From positions 1 through 9,000 of the forward strand of contig QJVU01000513.1 of NCBI GenBank assembly GCA_003235605.1: DNA of 9,000 nucleotides. The letters run 5' to 3'. Positions 1-7,100 of the stretch are shown here, piece after piece. The position numbers and the translations under genes were made by a program. The notes below the pieces were generated by a model. The model saw nothing but the letters and a program-made list of their open reading frames with translations, had not been told where the DNA came from and did no database searches. Positions within the stretch are counted from its first letter, which is position 1. Each line of letters starts with the position of its first letter. Source of the DNA: Planctomycetota bacterium. Its GTDB lineage: Bacteria > Planctomycetota > UBA1135 > UBA2386.

Positions 1-1
1 G

Positions 2-46
2 GCAGCCGGCATGATCCAGGCCCTGAACGCGGAGCTGGTCGCTTGA
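2..46 (+). CDS. C-terminal end of an upstream gene, probably PabB (aminodeoxychorismate synthase component I), partial
   Basis: Only the last 14 codons are present, reading AAGMIQALNAELVA and then TGA at 44-46. The start lies outside the window. The short helical tail resembles the end of chorismate-binding enzymes (PabB/TrpE), which often finish with an Ala/Leu-rich helix, but 14 residues cannot prove a family. The main argument is context: the stop codon overlaps the start of pabC, and pabB-pabC is a common arrangement. PabB would supply 4-amino-4-deoxychorismate, the substrate of the next enzyme. The reading frame is certain; the identity is an inference. Confidence 0.45.
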   Translation, partial: AAGMIQALNAELVA

Positions 47-837
47 CGGTCGCCTGGATCAACGGTCGATTCGTGTCCGCCGAAGAGGGTCCTTCGCCCC
101 TGGACCGGGGTTTTCTGCAGGGGCTGGGTCTGTTCGAGACCATGGCCGCGGTATCCGACCGGCTGCCCCTCTGGCCCCGGCACCTGGCGCGGTTGGAAGC
201 GGGGGCTCCGGTGCTCGGGATTCCCTTTGCTCCGCCGCCCGACCTGCGGGAGGCCGCGTCCGAACTGCTGCGGCGCCGGGGCCACGAGGGACACATCCTT
301 CGCCTCACCCTCACCGCTGGCGTGGGTGGCGCGGCAACGTGGTGCCTGACCACCCGCAAACGCCGCCCGGTGCCGGAGCCCATCAAACTGTGTGTCTCCG
401 AGTTCCACCGCAGTGATGAGGACCCGACAGCGGGTCTCAAGAGCACGTCTCATGCCTTCTATCACGTCGCCGTGGAACGCGCCCGCCGTCGTGGTGCGGA
501 CGAGGCGCTGCTCCTGGGTTCGAGCGGCCACGTCTTGGAGACCGCCACCGGGAACCTCTTCTTCTGGCGCCAGGGCCGGCTGCACACACCGGGCGCCGGC
601 AACTTTCTGCGTGGCATTGCCAGACAGACGCTGTTGGATGCGTTGGCGGCAGGAGGCACGACTGTCGAAGAGGGCGACTACACCCTGGACCAGGTCCGGG
701 ACGCTGATGGGATCTGCGTCACCAATGCGGTCTACGGCCCCCGCACTGCCTGTCTTCTCGGCGACGACACGTCGCGGAGCGGCGAGAGCCTGGCCGGTGT
801 CCTACGAGCTCTGTGGCAGGAGGCGCTCGGCGCCTAA
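43..837 (+). CDS. pabC: Aminodeoxychorismate lyase, class IV PLP-dependent (aminotransferase fold type IV)
   Basis: A 264-residue protein of normal length for class IV PLP enzymes. PabC splits 4-amino-4-deoxychorismate into p-aminobenzoate and pyruvate for folate synthesis in the cytoplasm. Family features visible: N-terminal INGRF (6-10), the DRGFLQGLGLFETM block (21-34), the LWPRHLARL stretch that follows, the likely Schiff-base lysine K133 in GLKSTSHAFYHV, and the cofactor-binding segment VLETATGNLFFW with E166 and N171. A late TNAVYGPRTACLL segment matches the usual C-terminal region. The start is TTG at 43, chosen because homologues begin with a similar strand and because it overlaps the upstream TGA (TTGA, 43-46), suggesting translational coupling. 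Branched-chain or D-amino-acid aminotransferases share the fold. The lyase call rests partly on the PabB-like tail upstream, so the family is near certain and the substrate is likely. Confidence 0.82.
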   Translation: MTVAWINGRFVSAEEGPSPLDRGFLQGLGLFETMAAVSDRLPLWPRHLARLEAGAPVLGIPFAPPPDLREAASELLRRRGHEGHILRLTLTAGVGGAATWCLTTRKRRPVPEPIKLCVSEFHRSDEDPTAGLKSTSHAFYHVAVERARRRGADEALLLGSSGHVLETATGNLFFWRQGRLHTPGAGNFLRGIARQTLLDALAAGGTTVEEGDYTLDQVRDADGICVTNAVYGPRTACLLGDDTSRSGESLAGVLRALWQEALGA

Positions 838-870
838 GTCCCGGCCACGAGTCCTTCCGATACCAGGGGC

Positions 871-1452
871 ATGATCAGCAAGGCGAAGGACAAGACTGCA
901 TCCGCTCGAGCTCCGGCGCGCGAGCGCCGACCGTTTCTCTTCGTCGATGCCATCGACGTGCCCCGCAGGCTGCCGTCGTCCGCGCAGGATGGCGTGCGGC
1001 TGCTGGCTCGGCTGTTGATGCACGAGGTTGGTACGCTGGTGCGGTCCTTGGTGAACTACACCGTGGCCTGCCAGAACGAGGAGCGCCGCCGGGAGGGTCG
1101 GCCTCAGGGCGTCAGCTTGAGCATCCTGAACCGCCGGCGCCGCGCCGCGAGATCCTGGGTCCTCACGATCCTGAAGGGACATGTGGATCGCTCCACCCTG
1201 CACACCGTCGTTCACAGCTGGCTGCCACAACTCTGCGGCACTGGCCCCGGGATCCGGGATGCCCGGGCTCCCGCCCGTCGCTATGTCGAGTTCCTGCGCG
1301 GCCTGATGACTTCTCACGTGATGGGCCGGGTGGCCGCGAATCTGGTGCCCGAGGCCAAGGCGCTTCACGCTTTGGAGACCATCCTGGGAATCCACGTCAG
1401 AGCGCTGGAGGATGCGGTTGACGCCGGGGCGAGTCAGGACCCGGGCAGCTGA
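871..1452 (+). CDS. Hypothetical protein, Arg-rich, predicted mostly helical
   Basis: I do not recognise this 193-residue protein. It starts with a short Lys/Arg/Ala-rich tail (1-21), then FLFVDAIDVPRRLP (about 22-35), then what looks like a series of amphipathic helices rich in Arg, Leu, Ala and Val, with a basic patch NRRRRAAR near the middle. No signal peptide or membrane segment is visible. Codons end mostly in G or C as in the neighbours, supporting real coding. It is in the same frame as pabC, with the pabC stop 33 bases upstream, so ATG 871 is the first possible start after that stop. AGGGG at 865-869 lies too close to the ATG to be a good ribosome site, so initiation may depend on translation of pabC. 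The basic character could suit nucleic-acid binding, but that is speculation. Confidence 0.7.
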   Translation: MISKAKDKTASARAPARERRPFLFVDAIDVPRRLPSSAQDGVRLLARLLMHEVGTLVRSLVNYTVACQNEERRREGRPQGVSLSILNRRRRAARSWVLTILKGHVDRSTLHTVVHSWLPQLCGTGPGIRDARAPARRYVEFLRGLMTSHVMGRVAANLVPEAKALHALETILGIHVRALEDAVDAGASQDPGS

Positions 1453-1470
1453 CCTTTCCCTTGCAAGGTC
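1451..1470. repeat. Inverted repeat over the stop of the hypothetical gene and the tRNA promoter -35 box
   Basis: GACCTT (1451-1456) and AAGGTC (1465-1470) are perfect inverted copies separated by 8 bases. The left arm overlaps the stop codon of the preceding gene (1450-1452) and the right arm includes the last two bases of the -35 box. Inside lies the palindrome CTTGCAAG (1460-1467). No T-run follows, so a standard intrinsic terminator is unlikely. It could be an operator for a dimeric regulator or chance symmetry. Confidence 0.35.
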
Positions 1471-1488
1471 CGGTGTTGTCCCTATAGT
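1461..1488 (+). promoter_or_regulatory. Sigma70-type promoter of the tRNA-Arg gene
   Basis: TTGCAA (1461-1466) and TATAGT (1483-1488) match the -35 and -10 consensus at four of six and five of six positions, with a 16-base spacer. Transcription would start around 1495, about ten bases before the mature tRNA. The segment after the -10 box (1489-1502) is made only of G and C. In proteobacteria such a G+C-rich discriminator is typical of stable-RNA promoters under stringent (ppGpp) control; whether that holds in this organism is inference. It is the best promoter match I found in the window and may also drive the protein genes after the tRNA. Confidence 0.7.
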
Positions 1489-1503
1489 CCGCGCCCCCCG
1501 CGT

Positions 1504-1580
1504 GTACCGGTAGCTCAATTGGATAGAGCACCTGACTACGGATCAGGAGGTTGGGGGTTCAAGTCCTCCCCGGTACGCCA
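1504..1580 (+). tRNA. tRNA-Arg, anticodon ACG, CCA encoded
   Basis: A full cloverleaf can be drawn by hand. The acceptor stem is GTACCGG (1504-1510) with CCGGTAC (1570-1576), then discriminator G and encoded CCA (1578-1580). The D stem is GCTC/GAGC (1513-1516, 1526-1529) with GG in the loop. The anticodon stem is CCTGA/TCAGG (1531-1535, 1543-1547) around loop CTACGGA, giving anticodon ACG at 1538-1540. The variable loop is AGGTT. The T stem is GGGGG/CCTCC with one G-T pair, and the loop is TTCAAGT. All stems pair. ACG is normally edited to ICG by TadA so that it reads CGU, CGC and CGA. The GCCA end is immediately repeated (GCCA at 1581-1584), and the next gene starts four bases after the CCA. 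Confidence 0.97.
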
Positions 1581-1584
1581 GCCA

Positions 1585-2946
1585 ATGTCTCCTCTCCTCC
1601 TGGTTGCCGGGTTGGCAGCAGTCACGCTGCTGGGCGGAACCTCCTGTGGCCAGGAGAGCCGGCAGTTGCGAGTGCGCGGTGTCACCTACTCGGTAGAGAA
1701 CGGTGAGCTGCACGAGCTTCGACCTGGGGCCAGGTACCACAGGTCGGTGTCCGCGGTGATGCCCGACGGAACCGGACAGGTGCACGACATCTGCAAGGGG
1801 CCGGCCGGGATAGTCTTTGTCGCTGCAGACCGGGGCCTCTTCACCATCTCTCCGGAGGTCGAACATCTCGACCGGATCCATCTGCAGGACGGAGCCCCGG
1901 AGCCACCCTTCCTGGGCCTCGAGTACGTGCGGGGCTACCGTCTCTACGTCGTCACGGCGGATGTACTGTCCTGCTTGGACACACGGCAGTTCTTTGGGCG
2001 GCAGGCGGCAGAGGACCGTGCGCGGCCGGGCCCTTTCCTGGGTCTCTCGAAAGCGGTGAACGGCGCGCTGAAGATCGAGACCTCCCGGGGAGAGCGAACC
2101 TACCTGCCGGACGCGGCCCCACCGCCCAAGCTGGAGTTGCTGACCGTGGATGGACGCGCCTTCCTCGACGGGCATCGCCTGGAGGTGGAGCACGGCAGGC
2201 GGGTCATGGTGCGCTGGCGGACCGGGCCGGGCGCCCGGGTCCGCTACCGGCTGTTCCGACACCATCTGTGGCGATCCTTGGATCAGGAAGAGGCCACGTT
2301 GCCGGTTCTCGAGCCCGGTGACCACACCGTCTTGCTGGCGGCTTTCGATCGGGACCTGCAACGGTCGGACGATGTCGCGCTACAGCTCCGGGTCCGCTAC
2401 CCACCCCGGTTCGACAAGCGCCTCCTGGTGCCGGCAGCTGCCCTCGGCGCCCTGGCGGTACTGTTGCTGCTGCTCTTCCGCGCACGCCGCGGTGGTTCCC
2501 GATCGGGCGCCTATCGGCGCGCCACTGTCTCCGCGGGGCTCATCGTGGTGCTCACTCTCCAGTTGCTGGTGGCGATGATTCCCCATGGCCGTAGCTGGCC
2601 GTTCGTGGGCTTCTCGATGTACACGGAGGTGTACCGGCCGGGAGGGCACACGTTCCATACGCGGGCGTTTGCCGTCCGCCGGGACGGCAGCCTGCGGGAA
2701 CTCGGCTCCTACTCTGCGGCGTTCTCGCTGTTCGAATGGAAGCGCGCCCTGGTGCCCCTGATGTTCGGCCCGGATCCCGTGCGAGAGGAGTTCCTCGCCG
2801 GGCTCCAACAGAAGCACCCGGACCAGGGTTTCGTGGGCTTCGTGGTGCGCACCGACAAACAGTGCCTCACCGCCAGGGGCCCGGTACCCGTGGCCCCCCT
2901 CATCATGATGGTCCATCCGGAGGGTGTTCTCGGTGACGATCGCTGA
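1585..2946 (+). CDS. Secreted or membrane-anchored Y_Y_Y-domain protein with two TM helices and a WPF...MY C-terminal domain
   Basis: A 453-residue envelope protein. Residues 1-21 look like a signal peptide ending in GGTSC; Cys21 suggests a lipoprotein, but the lipobox is poor and there is no N-terminal positive charge. Residues about 35-110 resemble sensor beta-propeller blades (VHDICKGPAGIVFVAADRGL). Residues about 190-275 look like a Y_Y_Y domain, the beta-sandwich found before the membrane helix of hybrid two-component sensors: VRYRLFRHHLWRSL, then LEPGDHTVLLAAFDRD, then VRYPPRF. TM1 is about 280-298 and TM2 about 313-332. No histidine kinase or other output domain follows. Instead comes a C-terminal domain of about 120 residues opening with WPFVGFSMY (338-346), a motif I associate from memory with proteins next to HTTM genes. 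ATG 1585 gives the signal peptide but has no good ribosome site, since the tRNA ends at 1580. The 3' end overlaps the HTTM gene by 14 bases. Role unknown; possibly the partner subunit of the HTTM protein. Confidence 0.75.
   Translation: MSPLLLVAGLAAVTLLGGTSCGQESRQLRVRGVTYSVENGELHELRPGARYHRSVSAVMPDGTGQVHDICKGPAGIVFVAADRGLFTISPEVEHLDRIHLQDGAPEPPFLGLEYVRGYRLYVVTADVLSCLDTRQFFGRQAAEDRARPGPFLGLSKAVNGALKIETSRGERTYLPDAAPPPKLELLTVDGRAFLDGHRLEVEHGRRVMVRWRTGPGARVRYRLFRHHLWRSLDQEEATLPVLEPGDHTVLLAAFDRDLQRSDDVALQLRVRYPPRFDKRLLVPAAALGALAVLLLLLFRARRGGSRSGAYRRATVSAGLIVVLTLQLLVAMIPHGRSWPFVGFSMYTEVYRPGGHTFHTRAFAVRRDGSLRELGSYSAAFSLFEWKRALVPLMFGPDPVREEFLAGLQQKHPDQGFVGFVVRTDKQCLTARGPVPVAPLIMMVHPEGVLGDDR
2919..2924 (+). 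promoter_or_regulatory. Ribosome binding site deciding the HTTM start
   Basis: GGAGGG at 2919-2924 lies 8 bases before GTG 2933, ideal spacing. An in-frame GTG at 2924 also exists but overlaps this Shine-Dalgarno sequence, so 2933 is the better start. The site lies inside the end of the upstream Y_Y_Y gene, consistent with translational coupling. Confidence 0.7.
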
Positions 2947-3958
2947 GCGGTGGAACGACTTCTGGTTTGCGCCCACGCCACTCAGGCGAGTGGCGATCTT
3001 CAGGATCCTCGTCCTGAGCCTGGCGCTGTGGGACCTGAACATGTACGGCATCACGGCCTTCGCCGATGCTGCCGCGGTCGATGCCGGTTCCATCGACAAG
3101 GCCTGGCGGCCGATCTTCCTGTTCGAGATCCTCGGCCTGGAGCCGATTGGCCTCGGCACCGCGCGCATGGTCTTCACCGTCGGGTGGGTTGCCATGGTCT
3201 GCGGGATCCTCGGTGTGTTCAGCCGCACGTCCTGCGCCGTGGCGGCGATCGTGGCCATCTACTGGACCGGCCTGGTCTACTCCTTCGGCAAGCCGCACCA
3301 CGACAAGGTGGCGTTTGCCTTTGCCGTGGCGTCGCTGCCGCTGGCCCCGGTCGGAGCCTGTCTGTCGGTGGATGCCTGGCTGCGTCGTGCTCGTGGCCTC
3401 GCACCGATGCCCGGGACGACGGCCGGGACGACGGCCGGAACGACAGCCGGAACGACAGCCGCGCTTGCCGGCGTGCCGTTGCGCTTGACCCAGGTCACCA
3501 TCGCCATCGGCTACTGCTTCGCCGCGTGGACCAAGCTGGCCATCGCCGGTCCCTCGTGGCTCAACGGCTACACCCTGATGGGGATACTCACGGTGCACGA
3601 CAACGACTGGGCAGCGTTCCTGTGCCAGGACGTGTGGCTGTGTCGGTTCCTCAGCCTGGGGACGATCGTGATCCAGGGCACCTTCTTCATGGTGTTCCTC
3701 TGGCCTGCCAGCCGGTGGTTCTACCTGCCCGCGGTGGTGACCTTTCATGTGATGACCTGGAAGGCCATGGACACCGGCCCCTACATGACCCTGTGGTTCC
3801 TGCTGGTGTGCTTCCTGCCGCTGGAGCGGGTGTCCGGTTGGGTCCGCACCGGCCTGGCGTCGGGACCTCTGCTCCATCGCGGCTTCGTCCTGGCGGTGTG
3901 CGTGGTCCCCGCCTTCGTGGTGCTTCACGCGGTGCTGGCCAGCCTGGGGTGGTGGTAG
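2933..3958 (+). CDS. HTTM-domain (vitamin K-dependent gamma-carboxylase-like) multi-pass membrane protein
   Basis: A 341-residue integral membrane protein with several hydrophobic helices (about 15-35, 75-98, 100-117, 184-203, a cluster around 225-270, one near 285-300, and a C-terminal one ending LGWW). HTTM family marks visible: an N-terminal Arg/Phe helix (PLRRVAIFRILVL), a first loop and helix pair, the GKPHHDK turn (119-125), the FAAWTKLAIAGPSWLNGYTL block typical of HTTM proteins, and a later VTFHVMTWKAMD histidine segment. HTTM is the transmembrane part of vitamin K-dependent gamma-carboxylase; most bacterial members have no proven reaction, so carboxylase activity should not be assumed. 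A GTTA tetrapeptide repeat (161-176) sits in a loop. Start GTG 2933 is supported by GGAGGG eight bases upstream. It overlaps the Y_Y_Y gene by 14 bases, so the two are probably made together. No clear terminator follows. Confidence 0.85.
   Translation: MTIAERWNDFWFAPTPLRRVAIFRILVLSLALWDLNMYGITAFADAAAVDAGSIDKAWRPIFLFEILGLEPIGLGTARMVFTVGWVAMVCGILGVFSRTSCAVAAIVAIYWTGLVYSFGKPHHDKVAFAFAVASLPLAPVGACLSVDAWLRRARGLAPMPGTTAGTTAGTTAGTTAALAGVPLRLTQVTIAIGYCFAAWTKLAIAGPSWLNGYTLMGILTVHDNDWAAFLCQDVWLCRFLSLGTIVIQGTFFMVFLWPASRWFYLPAVVTFHVMTWKAMDTGPYMTLWFLLVCFLPLERVSGWVRTGLASGPLLHRGFVLAVCVVPAFVVLHAVLASLGWW
3413..3460 (+). repeat. Four tandem 12-base repeats coding (Gly-Thr-Thr-Ala)4 in the HTTM gene
   Basis: Two copies of GGGACGACGGCC (3413-3436) are followed by two copies of GGAACGACAGCC (3437-3460). 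The two versions differ at third codon positions only, so the protein repeat is exact: Gly-Thr-Thr-Ala four times, residues 161-176, in the loop between two membrane helices. The array is in frame and each unit is four codons, so gain or loss of units keeps the reading frame. Confidence 0.95.
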
Positions 3959-4174
3959 CGCCGCTGCAGCCTCGGCCTCGGCCTCGAGACCGGTGCCCAG
4001 GCGCTTGCCTCGCCTGCCTCGGCACTCCCAACGCACCCCACACTGTGGCATCTTGGCCCCCTGAGACCTCTCTTTTCCGGATGGTGGGCGCTGCGCGGAG
4101 GGTGACTCTCTTGGAACTGCACAAACCCGATGCCGTCCACCGACGTCCTCTGTTCTGAGGCCCTCGGAAACGTC
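3959..4174. other. Intergenic region between the HTTM gene and the giant VIT-VWA gene
   Basis: No gene is supported here, only frames that are shadows of neighbours. I found no convincing -35/-10 pair and no hairpin followed by a T-run. The left part has the GCCTCG repeat cluster. The right end has a possible small stem, CCTC (4147-4150) with GAGG (4157-4160) around a six-base loop, flanked by GACGT (4142-4146) and ACGTC (4170-4174), just before the next ATG; it may be chance. An in-frame ATG at 4130 is an alternative, longer start for the next gene. Confidence 0.5.
3969..4021. repeat. Cluster of five GCCTCG hexamers
   Basis: GCCTCG occurs three times in direct tandem (3969-3986) and twice more at 4007-4012 and 4016-4021, in noncoding DNA just after the HTTM stop. 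This could be a slippage-prone simple repeat or a set of protein-binding sites. The surrounding base composition makes chance a reasonable explanation for part of it. Confidence 0.6.
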
Positions 4175-7100
4175 ATGAAGCAACTGGTATCGCTCTTGTT
4201 CGTCCTTCTGGCCGCCCTGCCCACTCACCCCACTCCCGTAGGGGGCGTAACCAGCCCGGTCCGCGACGACGAGCGCACTGGCACGGTGGTCGACAAGCAG
4301 GGCACCGCCTTGGTGCGCCCGGTGGGGCGGGCGCGCTGGTCCCCGGTGCGCCAGAAGTCCGTGCTCATGCCCGGGGACCAGCTGCGGACGCCCACCCGTG
4401 GTGCGAACGCCGTGGAGGTGCTGCTGGCGGGGGGTGGCAGCCTGGTGCTGGGTCCCGGCGCGCTGGTCGAGCTCTCGAAGCGCGGCGCACTGCGCCTCTA
4501 CTCGGGAGAGGTCGAGGTCAAGGCGGAGAACGACAAGATTGCAGTGACGGGCCCGGGGGGGTTTGCGAGCGAGGTTGCTGCCGGCAAGACCCTCATGGCA
4601 AGGGCCGGAGACCGGAAGACCGCCACCCTGACCGAAGTTCCTCGGTGGCTCAGCGGCTACCGGGGCTCCACCACCGATGAGTGGATGGGTTCGCTGATTG
4701 CGAACGTGGATGGCCGGGACGTGCCTCTCTCCGTCGGCTACCACAAGGTGGATGCGGTGATCCGAGACCAGATCGCCCAGACCACCGTCGAGCAGTCGTT
4801 CCTGAACAGTACCAAGAACCGCCTCGAGGGCGTGTTCTACTTCCCGCTGCCCGCCGATGCCTCGATCAGCGGCTTCGGCATGTGGATCGGCGGCGAGCTC
4901 GTGGAGGCGGATCTCGTCGAGAAGGAACGGGCGCGGGAGATCTATGAAGACATCCTCAGGCGGAAGAAAGACCCCGGCCTCTTGGAGTGGAGCGGGGGCA
5001 ACCTTTTCAAGGCGCGAGTGTTTCCGATCGAGCCCCACTCCGAAAAGCGCGTGCGGATCCGCTACACCCAGGTGCTGCCTCTGGAGGGCTCCCTGATCCG
5101 GTATCGCTATGCCCTGCGCAGTGAGCTGCTGCGCAGCCGGCCCCTGCGCAAGCTGCAGTTGAAGGTCACGGTCTCTTCGTCGATGCCCATTGCGGGTGCC
5201 TCGTCGCCCAGTCACGAGATGCGCATCCGTCACACTCCCGACGCCGCGATCATGGAATTCGACGCCGAGGAGTACACCCCGGACCGAGACTTCGAGGGAG
5301 TGATCGAGCTGGATCGGAACGAGACCCTCACCGTGGTACCTCACCGCCGCGAGGACGACGGCTACTTCATGATGCTGCTTTCCCCGCCGGGACAGGGGGA
5401 CGGAAAGTGGCAGCGGGACCTGATGCCCGAGGGAAACCCCATGGATGTGCTGATCCTGGCAGACACGTCCGGCTCCATGGACACAGCGGCCCGCGAAGCC
5501 CAGATCAAGTTCATCGGCGGCCTGCTGTCCCTGCTGGGATCCAAGGACACGTTCCAGCTCCTCACCGTGGACCTCGAGGTAACGGCGTTCTCGGCCCAGC
5601 CGCAGGCGACAGGCCAGGCGGAGAAGGCCCTGGAGTTCCTCCAGGCGCGACCCTCCCTGGGATGGACCGACCTCGACCTGGGGGTCAAGGAGGCACTGAA
5701 GCGCGCGACGAAGAACACCGTCGTGATCTATGTCGGCGACGGCATTGGCACCACGGGTGATGCGGACCCGGTCGAGCTCGCGGGTCGGCTGAAACGCCTG
5801 GCTGGCGCAACCGGCAACGTGTTCCACGCGGTGTATCCCGGCTCCACCTATGAGCGGGGAGTGCTCGAGACCATCGCCAGCCTTGGCGGAGGGTCGGTAC
5901 GGCCGGTGGGGGACGATCCCGCACAGACCGCGTACGGGCTTCTTGCGGAGTCCGCACAACCAGCGGTGAAGAACCTCGAGGTGGGTTTCGAGGGCATTCG
6001 CGTGGCGCGGGTCTATCCGGAGCAGCTGCCGAACCTGCCGTTGGGTGCCCAGCAGGTGATCCTGGGGCGCTTCCTGCCCACCGGGAAGGACCAGCAGGGT
6101 CAGGCTGTCGTGACTGGCACCCTCGCCGGCAAGCCGGTCCGCTACACCGCCAAGGTGACGATCCGGGCCAACGAGACCGGCAACTCGTTCACGCCCCGCC
6201 TGTGGGCCCGGCGGCACCTGGACCATCTCCTGGCCCAGGGACGCAGCGCTCAAGTGAAGGCGGACATCGTGGCCTTCTCCCAGGAGTTCGGCATCATGAC
6301 TCCGTACACCTCGTTCCTGGTGTTGGAGAGCGACGAGGATCGCAAGCGCTACGGCGTCGAGCGTCGGGTGAGCATGCGGGACGGCGAGCGCTTCTTTGCC
6401 GAAGGCAGGGATGCTGCCAGCACCCAGATCCTCCGCCAGCAGATGAAGCTGGCCCGTACCTGGCGCTTGAACCTGCGCCACCAGATGCTTCTCGAGATCG
6501 GCAGGCTGGGACGCGACCTGCACGGTTGGAGCGTGGCAGTCGGTGCCCCGGTGACCCGGACCGCCACGGAGGGGAACCTCGGATTCGGTACCAGTCTGCG
6601 CGGACGCGGGGGCGGTAGGTATCGCGGTGATGCGGGGCCGGAGGGCGCAGTGTGGGATGAGTTCGCCAAGGATGCCCGGGCGCCCGCGGCTGAGCGTGAG
6701 GACCTGGACAAGGCGGAGGAGGCTCGTCTTGGGGAAGAACAAGCGGAGCTGGTCGAGGAAGAGATGGATCTCGAGGAGGACGACCGGGCCGTTCCGGCGG
6801 AACGGGCCGCCAACCTCGTGCCCCACAAGCGCCGTGCAAGGCGGCCGGCCGGGCTGGCAGACCTCGACATCGAGGTCGGCCATGGGTGGGCGAACGGCAA
6901 GCTGCTGCGGGAGATCGAGACCTACCCGGCTCTGACCTTCGGGTCCCTGGGCTTTCCGGATCTGGGCCGCCCGGGGAAGGAACCGACGAAGCTCGATGAT
7001 CCGAAGTGGCCTGCGGAGGTGCTGGCGATCCTGCGCAGCCTGGACCGGCGAGGGGTCCTGAAAGAGCTGGATGGTGGCCTGGAGATCCACCGGACCCAGG

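Noticed and set aside
813..1421. A 202-codon + strand frame overlapping the end of pabC and the hypothetical gene
   Set aside because: Its product is a Gly/Arg/Pro/Ala-rich composition typical of a shifted frame, and the frame starting at 871 has much better codon positions.
802..1518. A 238-codon minus strand frame
   Set aside because: It covers a real + strand gene, the tRNA promoter and part of the tRNA, and shows no protein motif.
1519..1584. Extending the Y_Y_Y gene upstream to a TTG at 1519
   Set aside because: That start lies in the D loop of the tRNA-Arg gene, and the added 22 residues are simply translated tRNA. ATG 1585 gives a proper signal peptide.
3413..3460. A CRISPR-like array
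   Set aside because: The units are directly adjacent without spacers and lie in frame within a coding region, so this is a coding tandem repeat.
2950..4158. A 402-codon + strand frame over the HTTM gene and the gap after it
   Set aside because: Its translation is Arg/Pro/His-rich with no membrane helices, whereas the overlapping frame reads as a clear HTTM membrane protein.
3959..4174. A terminator or promoter in the gap before the giant gene
   Set aside because: TTGGAA at 4111 and TTGGCC near 4053 have no matching -10 box at normal spacing, and no hairpin is followed by a T-run.
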